This document shows, piece after piece, positions 1-6,779 of a stretch of 16,140 nucleotides of DNA. The stretch comes from Clostridiales bacterium (GTDB lineage: Bacteria > Bacillota > Clostridia > Christensenellales > Aristaeellaceae). The DNA is taken from the NCBI GenBank assembly GCA_004556395.1, contig SFHK01000054.1, forward strand, positions 1 through 16,140, given 5' to 3'. A program made the translations under genes and the position numbers. The notes under the pieces were generated by a model, which had not been told where the DNA came from, searched no databases, and saw only the letters and a list, made by a program, of their open reading frames with translations. How positions within the stretch are numbered: position 1 is the first letter of the stretch; each line of letters opens with the position of its first letter.

Positions 1-484
1 CGCACAATTCGGCGGCGCGTCGGGCGAAGTCTTTTCCGCCATCTGCGGCATGAAAATTTCTCGATTTACCTCCAGTAAACCTTCGAAATTTTCATTTGCA
101 TCTGACGAAAAATCCATTCGCCGGCCGACCGCCTCATTTGTGCGGCGCTGCCCTAAGGCACCACCGCACAATTCGGCGGCGCGTCGGGCGAAGTCTTTTC
201 CGCCATCTGCGGCATGCAAATTCCTCGATTTATCTCCGGTAAACCTTCGAAATTTTCATTTGCATCTGACGAAAAATCCATTCGCCGACCGACCGCCTCA
301 TTTGTGCGGCGCTGCCCTAAGGCACCACCGCACAATTCGGCGGCGCGTCGGGCGATCCCTTTTCCGCCATCTGCGGCATGCAAATTCCTCGATTTATCTC
401 CGGTAAACCTTCGAAATTTTCATTTGCATCTGACGAAAAATCCATTCGCCGGCCGACCGCCTCATTTGTGCGGCGCTGCCCTAA
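1..484. repeat. Tandem 164-bp non-coding repeat, three copies
   Basis: Two full units (1-164, 165-328) and a third running to 484 repeat with a 164-bp period and few differences. The array may continue left of the window. The period is not a multiple of three, so the apparent reading frames change at each unit, and I see no gene. Each unit holds several inverted repeats. One spans the unit junction: TGCGG and GCC, the spacer CTAA, then GGC and CCGCA. Unit 1 also has ATGAAAATTTC (50-60) facing its exact complement (85-95). Units 2 and 3 lack that match but have ATGCAAAT (214-221, 378-385) facing ATTTGCAT (258-265, 422-429). The function is unknown; it resembles an intergenic palindromic repeat family that would probably occur elsewhere in the genome. 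Confidence 0.9.
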
Positions 485-536
485 AAAAGAACCGGGCGGG
501 AGTCTCTCTTCAGGGAGAAGTCTCCGCCCGGTTTTT
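483..536. terminator. Strong hairpin terminator, usable on both strands
   Basis: ACCGGGCGGGAG (491-502) pairs with CTCCGCCCGGT (522-532) with one bulged G. A further short TCTC/GAGA pairing lies inside the loop. The plus strand follows with five T (532-536), and the minus strand follows with six T (complement of the A run at 483-488). It closes the repeat array and would insulate it from the Hsp20 gene. Its plus-strand source gene, if any, lies left of the window. Confidence 0.85.
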
Positions 537-659
537 CTGTACCCGGCGCTTCATGAGTCAGGTTCTATTGCCGTTCCCATCGGGGATTCATATAGGGACA
601 TAGACGGTCAGGCGAGCAAAAGAATAGCACGGGAAGCGGCGCGCCTGTCAACCGACAGG
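537..659. other. Short gene-less spacer
   Basis: No reading frame here has a convincing start, ribosome site or family resemblance. The only structure seen is a small hairpin, CCTGTC (644-649), AACC, GACAGG (654-659), just beyond the T tract of the Hsp20 terminator. No function is assigned. Confidence 0.5.
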
Positions 660-694
660 AAAAAAGCTGCCGCGAAGGCTCTGTTCGCGGCAGC
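660..694 (-). terminator. Rho-independent terminator of the Hsp20 gene
   Basis: A perfect 11-bp stem (666-676 with 684-694, GCTGCCGCGAA and its complement) has a 7-nt loop. On the minus strand it is followed by six T (complement of the A run at 660-665). It lies 18 bp past the Hsp20 stop codon, so it should end that single-gene transcript. Confidence 0.9.
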
Positions 695-712
695 CGGAGG
701 GGAATATATGCG

Positions 713-1138
713 TTATTTGATTTCAATTTTGCGCGGGGTCTTTTCCTCGGGCGTTTTCTTGGGCATGGTGAGCTTTAGAACGCCGTCGGTGAATTCGGCG
801 GAAATCTGATCCTCGGCGATGTTGTCCACCGAGAAGCTGCGCTCCACCGAGCCATACCGGCGCTCGTTGATCACATAGCGCTTGTCGTCCTTCGCGTCCT
901 TCTTTTCGCTGTTCCACTCCGCGGAGATGGTCAGCACGCCGTCATCCACCGAAACGTGCACGTCGTCGCGCTTCGCGCCGGGAATTTCGGCCTCCAGAAG
1001 GTAGTGCTCGCCTTCGTCCTTCACGTCCACGCGCATGCTGTCCTGCTGCATCGAGCCGAAGAACGGGCGCATGAATTCGTCAAAGAAACGGGTTTCCGGG
1101 AGCATATTGTGATTTCTGTAAGCAATCATATTCGACAT
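713..1138 (-). CDS. hsp20: Small heat-shock protein, Hsp20/alpha-crystallin family
   Basis: This 141-residue protein has the layout of bacterial class A small heat-shock proteins. A short N-terminal arm (1-32, with FFDEFMRPFFG) is followed by an alpha-crystallin domain at about 33-126. The domain carries the conserved AEFTDGVLKLTMPK strand (114-127). A short tail ends in the IxI-type motif IEI (138-140), which in this family docks into neighbouring subunits of the oligomer. The family acts as an ATP-independent cytosolic holdase for unfolding proteins. The start is set by AAAGGAGG 8 nt upstream. The gene stands alone, with its own promoter plus CtsR-like operator (1214-1243) and its own terminator (660-694). 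Heat or protein-stress control by CtsR is therefore inferred. The family call is firm. Confidence 0.96.
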   Translation of the reverse strand: MSNMIAYRNHNMLPETRFFDEFMRPFFGSMQQDSMRVDVKDEGEHYLLEAEIPGAKRDDVHVSVDDGVLTISAEWNSEKKDAKDDKRYVINERRYGSVERSFSVDNIAEDQISAEFTDGVLKLTMPKKTPEEKTPRKIEIK

Positions 1139-1213
1139 AACGGCAACCTCCTTTGGGTTTCCAGAAGTTCATTCATTTTCTGTCTCAGGGCCTTTGCTCT
1201 TTCGACAGGGGGA

Positions 1214-1243
1214 AGTATACTACAAAGGTCAAAGAAAGTCAAT
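1214..1243 (-). promoter_or_regulatory. Hsp20 promoter with overlapping CtsR-like operator
   Basis: On the minus strand, TTGACT (1237-1242) and TATACT (1214-1219) are spaced by exactly 17 nt. On the plus strand, 1227-1243 reads GGTCAAAGAAAGTCAAT. This is two direct heptads separated by GAA and matches the published CtsR consensus RGTCAAANANRGTCAAA at all but the last base. The box covers the -35 element and part of the spacer, so bound CtsR would block RNA polymerase. The ctsR gene itself is not in the window. Confidence 0.8.
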
Positions 1244-1298
1244 AACCAAAGAAGGGAAATTACAAACGTTTAACAAAACGAAAAGCGGGCGGATGGGC

Positions 1299-1327
1299 TT
1301 GAAAATAGAAGACGGAGGGGGTATAGT
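1299..1327 (+). promoter_or_regulatory. Candidate sigma-A promoter of alaX
   Basis: TTGAAA (1299-1304) and TATAGT (1322-1327) are 17 nt apart, each one base off consensus. Transcription would begin near 1334. That lies after the ATG at 1330 and before the ATG at 1357, so this promoter and the 1330 start exclude each other. The spacer contains GGAGGGGG, which could instead be a ribosome site for 1330. Confidence 0.45.
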
Positions 1328-1329
1328 AG

Positions 1330-2565
1330 ATGAAAATACCAAAGGCGGCGAGAAGCATGACGGAGAGACTGTATTACAACGATGCCTATCTGAAGGAATT
1401 TGACGCGGCGGTGCTGGCGTGCGAGCCGGAGAGGGACGCGTGGCGCGTGCGTCTGGATCGCAGCGCGTTTTACCCCACCAGCGGCGGGCAGCCCTACGAC
1501 ACGGGCACGCTGGGCGGCGCGAACATTGTGGACGTATATGTGGACAAGGACGGCGAGATGTGGCACGTGGTGGACGCGCCGCTGGCCGTCGGAGCGCGGG
1601 TCGAGGGGCGCATCGACTGGGTACGCCGTTTCGATCACATGCAGCAGCATGCCGGCGAGCACATGCTGGCCGGAGCCTGCTGGCGGCATTTCGCCGGGCA
1701 CACGATCGGCCTGCATCTGGGAAGGGACGATTCGTCGATCGACGTAGAGCTGCCGGATGGGCGCACGCGCCTGACGGCGGAGGAGCTGTGCGCGCTTGAG
1801 GACGACGTGAACCGTCACATTCAGGCGGACGTGCCCATTCGCTGCTGGTTCCCGGACGCGAAGGAGCTGGAAACGCTTCCGCTTCGAAAGCCGCCGGCGG
1901 TGAAGGAGCATGTGCGCGTGGTGCAGATCGGCGACGACGAGTTCTGCGCCTGCGGCGGCACGCATCCGTCGAGCGCCGGGCAGGTCGGGCTTGTGAAGAT
2001 CGTCGACGCGCGCCCGAGCCGGGGAAAGCTGCGGCTGACGTTCGTGTGCGGCATGCGCGCGTTCCTGTATTTCCGAAGGATGTACGACGCGGCCACGGCG
2101 GCGGCGGGCGCGCTGTCCACGGGCTGGGAGAGCCTGCCGGAAAAGGTGGAGGCGCTGAACGCGCGCGCGAAGGACGCCGAGTATCACCTGAACCGCGAAC
2201 GTCGCGAGCGGGCGCTGGAAGGGGTTTCCGCGCTGCGCCACGGCGCGGAAAATATGGGCAGCCTGCGCGTCGTGACGCATGTTTACGACAACCTGCCCAT
2301 GGACGCGCTGCGCGACGTCGCGTCGGCGCTGATCGAAGCGCCGGACACGGTGGCGCTTCTGGCTGACCGGACGGAAACCGGTTGCCTTCTGCTGTTCGCC
2401 CGCGCCGAAAACGTGGCGCTGCACGTGGGGAAGCTTCTGTCCGAAGCAGCGAAGGCGTTCGGCGGCAAGGGCGGCGGCCGTTCGGACTTCGCGCAGGGCG
2501 CGGCCGCTTCCACGGAAGCGGTGCACTTCGCGCTCGCGCGGATTCGGGATGGGAGCGCGACGTGA
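1330..2565 (+). CDS. alaX: Alanyl-tRNA editing protein, long AlaX type
   Basis: This 411-residue free-standing relative of the AlaRS editing domain should hydrolyse mischarged aminoacyl-tRNA(Ala) (Ser or Gly) in the cytosol. The N-terminal part has the AlaRS-like strand with TSGGQPYDTG near residue 50. The zinc-binding editing (SAD) domain shows HMQQH (103-107) and CGGTH (208-212), the HxxxH and CxxxH signature. A linker helix and a C-terminal DHHA1-type domain follow, with GGKGGGR at 378-384. Start choice is open. ATG 1330 has GGAGGGGG 8 nt upstream, but homologues typically begin at MTERLYY, i.e. ATG 1357, and a good promoter fits only that start. The 3' end is repeated twice downstream (2566-2927). 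The function is assigned from the family with high confidence. Confidence 0.93.
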   Translation: MKIPKAARSMTERLYYNDAYLKEFDAAVLACEPERDAWRVRLDRSAFYPTSGGQPYDTGTLGGANIVDVYVDKDGEMWHVVDAPLAVGARVEGRIDWVRRFDHMQQHAGEHMLAGACWRHFAGHTIGLHLGRDDSSIDVELPDGRTRLTAEELCALEDDVNRHIQADVPIRCWFPDAKELETLPLRKPPAVKEHVRVVQIGDDEFCACGGTHPSSAGQVGLVKIVDARPSRGKLRLTFVCGMRAFLYFRRMYDAATAAAGALSTGWESLPEKVEALNARAKDAEYHLNRERRERALEGVSALRHGAENMGSLRVVTHVYDNLPMDALRDVASALIEAPDTVALLADRTETGCLLLFARAENVALHVGKLLSEAAKAFGGKGGGRSDFAQGAAASTEAVHFALARIRDGSAT

Positions 2566-2927
2566 CGGAAGAATGTCCGTTTGACGGTTCGCCCATGCCG
2601 AAAACGTGGCGCTGCACGTGAGAAAGCGGCTATCTGAAGCGGTGAAGGCGTTTGGTGGTCGTCCGGATTTCGCGCAGGGCGCGGCCGCTTCCGCGGAAGC
2701 GGTGCACTTCGCGCTCGCGCGGATTCGGGATGGGAGCGCGACGTGACGGGAGAATGTCCGTTTGACGGTTCGCCCATGCCGAAAACGTGGCGCTGCACGT
2801 GAGAAAGCGGCTATCTGAAGCGGTGAAGGCGTTTGGCGGCCGTCCGGACTTTGCGCAGGGCGCGGCGGCTTCCGCGGAAGCAGTGAAATTTGCGCTCGCG
2901 CGGATTCGGGATGGGAGCGCGACGTGA
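2566..2927 (+). repeat. Two 181-bp tandem copies of the alaX 3' end
   Basis: Units 2566-2746 and 2747-2927 each start right after a TGA stop and end with the same TGA. They restate the last ~50 codons of alaX (DHHA1 tail, from AENVALHV to RDGSAT). A ~31-bp lead-in appears to be a decayed version of the preceding codons, with an in-frame stop (2582-2584 in the first unit). Neither unit has a usable start, so both are read as gene-tail remnants. Compared with the gene, both lack 12 bp of the glycine-rich GGKGGGR motif but keep RPD where the gene has RSD. The two units differ at eight codons, seven of them synonymous. Confidence 0.9.
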
Positions 2928-3048
2928 CGGGCGTGGGCAGGTTTTGCAATCTCTCCGTTTTTCACGGCAGTGGAGAGCGCCGCAAAAGAAGATTTGATAA
3001 TTGATGGATGCGGATTAACGCGAACTCAATCGGTATTTGACAAAACGC

Positions 3049-3079
3049 TTGCCCACGAACAGGCGGAAGGCGGTATACT
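3049..3079 (+). promoter_or_regulatory. Weak candidate promoter for the MATE gene
   Basis: TATACT (3074-3079) is a good -10 box, 31 bp before the ATG at 3111. The best -35 at a workable distance is TTGCCC (3049-3054), with a long 19-nt spacer. A perfect TTGACA at 3037-3042 is too far away (31 nt). The rest of the gene-less stretch 2928-3110 holds only an imperfect inverted repeat (TTTTGC/CTCTCC with GGAGAG/GCAAAA, about 2941-2988) without a T tract. Confidence 0.35.
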
Positions 3080-3110
3080 GGAAGAACAATGTACTAAAGG
3101 AGAATATGAA

Positions 3111-4616
3111 ATGCCGCGTTTACTGAAACGTCTGTTTAGCGCTCAGGCGCTGCTTCCCAAAAGCGGCGCGCAGGGAGAGGTTCCTTCCACGAAGGAAGCG
3201 TACATGAATCTTCTGCGAATCGCGCTGCCCAGCGTGTGCGAGATGGTGCTGATCTCGCTGATGGGCTCCATCGACACGATGATGGTGGGCGGAATCGGCA
3301 CGGAGGCCATCGCCGCCGTCGGTCTGGTGGGACAGCCGCGCATGCTGATGCTGTGCATGTTCTTCGCTATGAACACCGGCATCACGGCCGTCGTCGCCCG
3401 CCGCAAGGGACAGGGCGACCGGGAGGACGCGAACCGCACGCTGCGCACGTCCCTGCTGATCATCTTCCTGATGAGCCTTGTGATGACGGTGGTCGGCCAG
3501 CTGGTCGCGCGTCCGCTGATGCGTCTGGCCGGCGCGAAGGCCGATACGATCGATGACGCGGAAATCTACTTCCGCATCGTGACCGCGGTGCTTCCGTTCA
3601 ACGCGCTGTCCATGGCGATGTGCGCCGCGCAGCGCGGCATCGGCAACACGCGCATCACGCTGTATGTGAACGTGACGAGCAACGTGGTGAACGTGTTCCT
3701 GAACTGGCTTCTGATCAACGGCATCTGGATTTTCCCGCGGTGGGAGGTCAAGGGCGCGGCGATTGCCACGGCCATCGGCCTGTGCGTAGGCTCGGTGCTG
3801 GCGTGCATCTCACTGGTGCGCAGACACGAGGGTGATATGGGCTTCCTGCGCCTGTCGGTGAAGGACGACTGGCGCTTCAGCCTGCCTGCCGCGCGTGCCG
3901 TGGTGAAGGTCGGCGGCAATTCTATGCTGGAACAGATTGCGCTGCGCATCGGCTTTTTCCTGTACGCGCGTCTGGTGGCTGATCTGGGCACGCAGGCGTA
4001 TGCGTCGCACGTCGTGTGCATGCAGTTCCTGAACCTGTCCTTCACGTTCGCCGACGGCATCGGCGTGGCCAGCACGTCGCTGGTCGGGCAGATGCTGGGC
4101 AGGGAGCGCCCCGACCTGAGCCACCTGTACGGCAAGATTGCCCAGCGCATCGCCGTTGTGGGCGCGGTGCTGCTGGCTTCGGTGATCGTGATATTCCGCT
4201 ATCCGCTGGTGGGGCTGTTTACCGACGATCCCACGGTGGCGCGTCTTTCGGCCAACGTGATGCTGATCGTGGCGCTGTTCCAGCCGCTGCAGATGCTTTC
4301 GGTCATCACCTCCGGCGCGCTGCGCGGCGCGGGCGACACGAAGTTCGTGGCGCGCGTGATGCTGATCTGCGTCGCCATCATCCGTCCGGTGCTGGCGTTC
4401 AGCGCCATCCGGCTGATTACCCAGTTCTTCACGCCCGTCTATGCCGAGGCGGCGTTCGCGGGCGCGGCGGCCACGCTGACCTACTGGCTGGCCTATGAAG
4501 CGCCGGAATGGGCGCTGCTGGGCGCGTGGGCGGCAAGTCTGGTGGATATGGCGCTGCGCATGGGACTGGTCATGAAGCGCTTCAACGGCGGCAAATGGCA
4601 CTCGATTAAGGTGTGA
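3111..4616 (+). CDS. MATE-family multidrug/cation antiporter
   Basis: This 501-residue inner-membrane protein has the twelve-helix, two-half layout of MATE transporters, which export drugs or other organic cations in exchange for Na+ or H+. The first helix region holds LPSVCEMVLISLMGSIDTMMVG, typical of the family. GIGNTR in the first half and GAGDTK in the second mark the matching loops of the two bundles. About 30 polar residues precede the first helix. ATG 3111 is chosen because AAAGGAG lies 8 nt upstream and the family homology begins after it; an upstream in-frame ATG at 2970 has no such support. The HAD gene follows 16 bp later, so the two are probably co-transcribed. The substrate cannot be told from the sequence. 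Confidence 0.93.
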   Translation: MPRLLKRLFSAQALLPKSGAQGEVPSTKEAYMNLLRIALPSVCEMVLISLMGSIDTMMVGGIGTEAIAAVGLVGQPRMLMLCMFFAMNTGITAVVARRKGQGDREDANRTLRTSLLIIFLMSLVMTVVGQLVARPLMRLAGAKADTIDDAEIYFRIVTAVLPFNALSMAMCAAQRGIGNTRITLYVNVTSNVVNVFLNWLLINGIWIFPRWEVKGAAIATAIGLCVGSVLACISLVRRHEGDMGFLRLSVKDDWRFSLPAARAVVKVGGNSMLEQIALRIGFFLYARLVADLGTQAYASHVVCMQFLNLSFTFADGIGVASTSLVGQMLGRERPDLSHLYGKIAQRIAVVGAVLLASVIVIFRYPLVGLFTDDPTVARLSANVMLIVALFQPLQMLSVITSGALRGAGDTKFVARVMLICVAIIRPVLAFSAIRLITQFFTPVYAEAAFAGAAATLTYWLAYEAPEWALLGAWAASLVDMALRMGLVMKRFNGGKWHSIKV

Positions 4617-4632
4617 AGGCGGGAACATACAT

Positions 4633-5313
4633 ATGAATATGGAAAACATCCGCGCGGTCGCGTTCGATATGGACGGCACGCTGCTTGACTCGATGGGCTA
4701 CTGGCGCGGCGAAAACCGGCGCTTTCTGCAGCGGCGTTCGCTTCCGATTCCCGAGGATTTGAAGGACACGATCGACACGATGTCCAGCCACGCCTTCGCG
4801 AGGCGGTTTGTCGCCGATTACGGCGCGCCCAACACGTTCGAATCCGTGATGGACGAATACCACGAGGTACTGCGCGGGCTGTATCGGACGGTCATTCCCG
4901 CCAAGCAGGGCGCGGAACGCTTCCTGCGGCTTCTGAAAAAGCACGGCGTCAAGATGTGCGTGGCCACGGCGACGCTGCGCGACACGGCCGTGGCGGCGCT
5001 GGACAGACAGGGCTTCCTGCCGTACTTCGAGTTCGTGACCGACGGAACCGATATGGGGCTGGCAAAGGGCGATCCCCGATACTTTGAGAAGCTCGCCGAG
5101 CGGCTTGGCGAAAAGCCGGAGAACTGCGCGATGTTCGAGGACTCCGCCTACGCGATGAAGAGTGCCCGGGCGGCGGGCATGAAGATTCTGGGCATTCGCG
5201 AAAACGTGTACGCCGATAAGCCCGACGAAATGGCGCGCATCCTCGAAAACTGCGACCTGTTCGTGGACACCTTCGACGAAGCGGCGGATAAGCTGTTTCC
5301 CGGAGAGGAATAA
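4633..5313 (+). CDS. HAD-superfamily hydrolase, beta-phosphoglucomutase-like subfamily
   Basis: This 226-residue soluble phosphatase or phosphomutase carries all four HAD motifs. These are FDMDGTLLDS (11-20, nucleophile D12 and acid/base D14), the Thr of VATAT (110-114), the Lys of LAKGDP (K145), and FEDSAYA (168-174, Mg2+ ligands E169/D170). An alpha-helical cap lies between motifs I and II, as in subfamily I enzymes acting on small sugar phosphates. The ATG at 4633 has a modest AAGGCGGG site upstream; ATG 4639 is an in-frame alternative. It lies 16 bp behind the MATE gene and in front of a strong bidirectional terminator, so it is the last gene of that unit. The substrate is unknown. General phosphoester hydrolase is the safe call. 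Confidence 0.9.
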   Translation: MNMENIRAVAFDMDGTLLDSMGYWRGENRRFLQRRSLPIPEDLKDTIDTMSSHAFARRFVADYGAPNTFESVMDEYHEVLRGLYRTVIPAKQGAERFLRLLKKHGVKMCVATATLRDTAVAALDRQGFLPYFEFVTDGTDMGLAKGDPRYFEKLAERLGEKPENCAMFEDSAYAMKSARAAGMKILGIRENVYADKPDEMARILENCDLFVDTFDEAADKLFPGEE

Positions 5314-5324
5314 AACCAAAGTAT

Positions 5325-5367
5325 AGAAAAAACGTCTCTGCCTGTGAATTCGGCGGAGACGTTTTCT
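5325..5367. terminator. Bidirectional terminator between convergent operons
   Basis: AAAACGTCTCTGCC pairs with GGCGGAGACGTTTT (one G-T pair) around a 9-nt loop at about 5343-5351. The A-rich left flank and T-rich right flank serve both directions. It ends the MATE-HAD unit on the plus strand and the lyase/hydro-lyase operon on the minus strand, only 6 bp past the stop of the latter. Confidence 0.88.
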
Positions 5368-5373
5368 ATGCGG

Positions 5374-5925
5374 TTATTGCTGTTCCAGATACGCGCGGCG
5401 GCCGAGTTCGTAGAGGTTATTGCCCTCGCTGTCGATCACGACGACGACCGGGAAGTTTTCGACCTCCAGCCTGCGGACGGCTTCCGCGCCGAGGTCGGGA
5501 TAGGCGATGACCTCGGCCTTCTTCACGCATTTGCCCAGCAGTGCGCCAAGGCCGCCTATGGCGCCCAGATAGACCGCGCCGTACCGGCGCATGGCGTCGA
5601 CCACGGCTTCGCCGCGCTTACCCTTGCCGATCATGCCGGTCTGGCCGAGGGCGATCAGCGCGGGGGAGTACGCGTCCATGCGGTAGGAGGTGGTGGGGCC
5701 GGCGGAGCCGATGACCTGCCCCGGCTTCGCGGGCGTGGGGCCGACGAAATAGATGATTGCGCCCTCGATATCGAAGGGCAGCGGCTCACCCTTCGCCGCC
5801 AGCTCGCACAGCCGCTTGTGGGCGGCGTCGCGGGCGGTGTAGATCGTGCCGGTGATCAGACAGCTTTCGCCGCACCTGAGCGCGCGAGCGTCTTCGCGGG
5901 ACAGAGGCGTATGCAGAACCTTCAT
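5374..5925 (-). CDS. Fe-S hydro-lyase beta subunit (probable mesaconase, fumarase/tartrate dehydratase type)
   Basis: This 183-residue protein matches the C-terminal (beta) domain of class I fumarases and L(+)-tartrate dehydratase, which occurs as a separate subunit in many anaerobes. Visible marks are the glycine-rich substrate-binding loop GPTTSYRMD (76-84), the upstream VGPTPAKPGQVIGSAGP stretch, and the later YLGAIGGLGALL segment. It pairs with the alpha subunit encoded just upstream. Its ATG follows the alpha stop by 1 bp, with GGAGG inside the alpha coding end, so translation is coupled. In this neighbourhood the likely reaction is hydration of mesaconate to citramalate, downstream of methylaspartate ammonia-lyase. 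Family members also act on fumarate or tartrate, so the substrate is inferred from context. Confidence 0.92.
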   Translation of the reverse strand: MKVLHTPLSREDARALRCGESCLITGTIYTARDAAHKRLCELAAKGEPLPFDIEGAIIYFVGPTPAKPGQVIGSAGPTTSYRMDAYSPALIALGQTGMIGKGKRGEAVVDAMRRYGAVYLGAIGGLGALLGKCVKKAEVIAYPDLGAEAVRRLEVENFPVVVVIDSEGNNLYELGRRAYLEQQ

Positions 5926-5926
5926 T

Positions 5927-6766
5927 TTACAGCACCTCCGACTGATGGCGGGTCACATGGCAGTTGATGTTCACGGCTACGGGCAGACCCGCGATATGGG
6001 TGGGGCAGGCGAGGATGTTCACGGCCAGCGCGGTCGTTTTGCCGCCGAAGCCCTGCGGGCCGATGCCCAGCGCGTTGACGCGCGCGAGCAGCTCCGCTTC
6101 CATGGCGGCGTAATAGGGATCGTCGCTGCGCACGTCCACGGGACGCATCAGCGCCTTTTTCGCCAGCAGCGCCGCGCGGTCAAACGTGCCGCCGATGCCT
6201 ACGCCGATTACGATGGGCGGGCAAGGGTTCGGCCCGGCCTCCTCCGCGCAGCGGACGACGAAGTCCTTCACGCCGTCCTCGCCGTCGGACGGGCGCAGCA
6301 TGGCGATGCGGCTCATGTTTTCGCTGCCGAAGCCCTTCGGCGCGACGGTGATTTTCAGTCTGTCGCCGGGGACGATTTCATAATAGATCATGGCGGGCGT
6401 GTTGTCGCCGGTGTTCACGCGGCGCAGCGGGTCGGCGACGACGGACTTGCGCAGGTAGCCGTCGGCGTAGCCCTGCCGCACGCCCTCGTGCACGGCCTCG
6501 GCGAGGTCGCCGTTCACGTGCGCGTCCTGACCGATTTCCAGAAACACGCAGGCCATGCCGGTGTCCTGACAGATGGGCACGCAGTCGCGGTCGGCGATTT
6601 CGTAGTTTTCGATGATGCGATCCAGAATGTCGCGGGCGATGGGCCACGCTTCCTCGTCGCGGCTGCGGGCGATGCATGCGCGCATGTCTTCGGGCAGGCG
6701 GCAGTTGGCTTCGACGCACAGACGGCGCACGGTTTGCGTCACGTCCGAGGCCTGTATTTCTCGCAT
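5927..6766 (-). CDS. Fe-S hydro-lyase alpha subunit (probable mesaconase)
   Basis: This 279-residue subunit carries the [4Fe-4S] cluster in class I fumarase, tartrate dehydratase and mesaconase enzymes. The three cluster cysteines are visible: C66 in CQDTG, C182 in NPCPP, and C269 in INCHVTRH. The family motifs PKGFGSENMS (143-152) and GIGGTFDRAA are present. The length is normal for a split alpha subunit. AGGAGG lies 7 nt before the ATG, and the gene begins 13 bp after the stop of the lyase alpha gene. Like its relatives it should be oxygen-sensitive, because the cluster directly binds substrate. The mesaconate assignment comes from the adjoining methylaspartate genes; fumarase activity as well is quite possible. 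Confidence 0.93.
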   Translation of the reverse strand: MREIQASDVTQTVRRLCVEANCRLPEDMRACIARSRDEEAWPIARDILDRIIENYEIADRDCVPICQDTGMACVFLEIGQDAHVNGDLAEAVHEGVRQGYADGYLRKSVVADPLRRVNTGDNTPAMIYYEIVPGDRLKITVAPKGFGSENMSRIAMLRPSDGEDGVKDFVVRCAEEAGPNPCPPIVIGVGIGGTFDRAALLAKKALMRPVDVRSDDPYYAAMEAELLARVNALGIGPQGFGGKTTALAVNILACPTHIAGLPVAVNINCHVTRHQSEVL

Positions 6767-6779
6767 GGGGCTTCCTCCT

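Noticed and set aside
1..484. CRISPR array
   Set aside because: The whole 164-bp unit is repeated. There are no short conserved repeats with unique spacers, and no cas genes.
567..596. TTGCCG-17-TATAGG on the plus strand as a promoter
   Set aside because: Both boxes are poor matches, and it points into the 3' end of the antisense hsp20 gene with no gene to serve.
50..809. Overlapping frames of 76-143 codons in the first 800 bp on both strands
   Set aside because: They run through 164-bp repeats whose period shifts the frame, repeat the same peptide from unit to unit, and have no ribosome site or family resemblance. One continues through a strong terminator.
1229..2949. Long minus-strand frames of 462 and 559 codons across alaX
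   Set aside because: They are arginine/proline/histidine-rich shadows of a GC-rich gene with a clear family match on the plus strand.
3037..3079. TTGACA at 3037 paired with TATACT at 3074 as a promoter
   Set aside because: The 31-nt spacing is far beyond what sigma-A RNA polymerase tolerates. A weaker -35 at 3049 was listed instead at low confidence.
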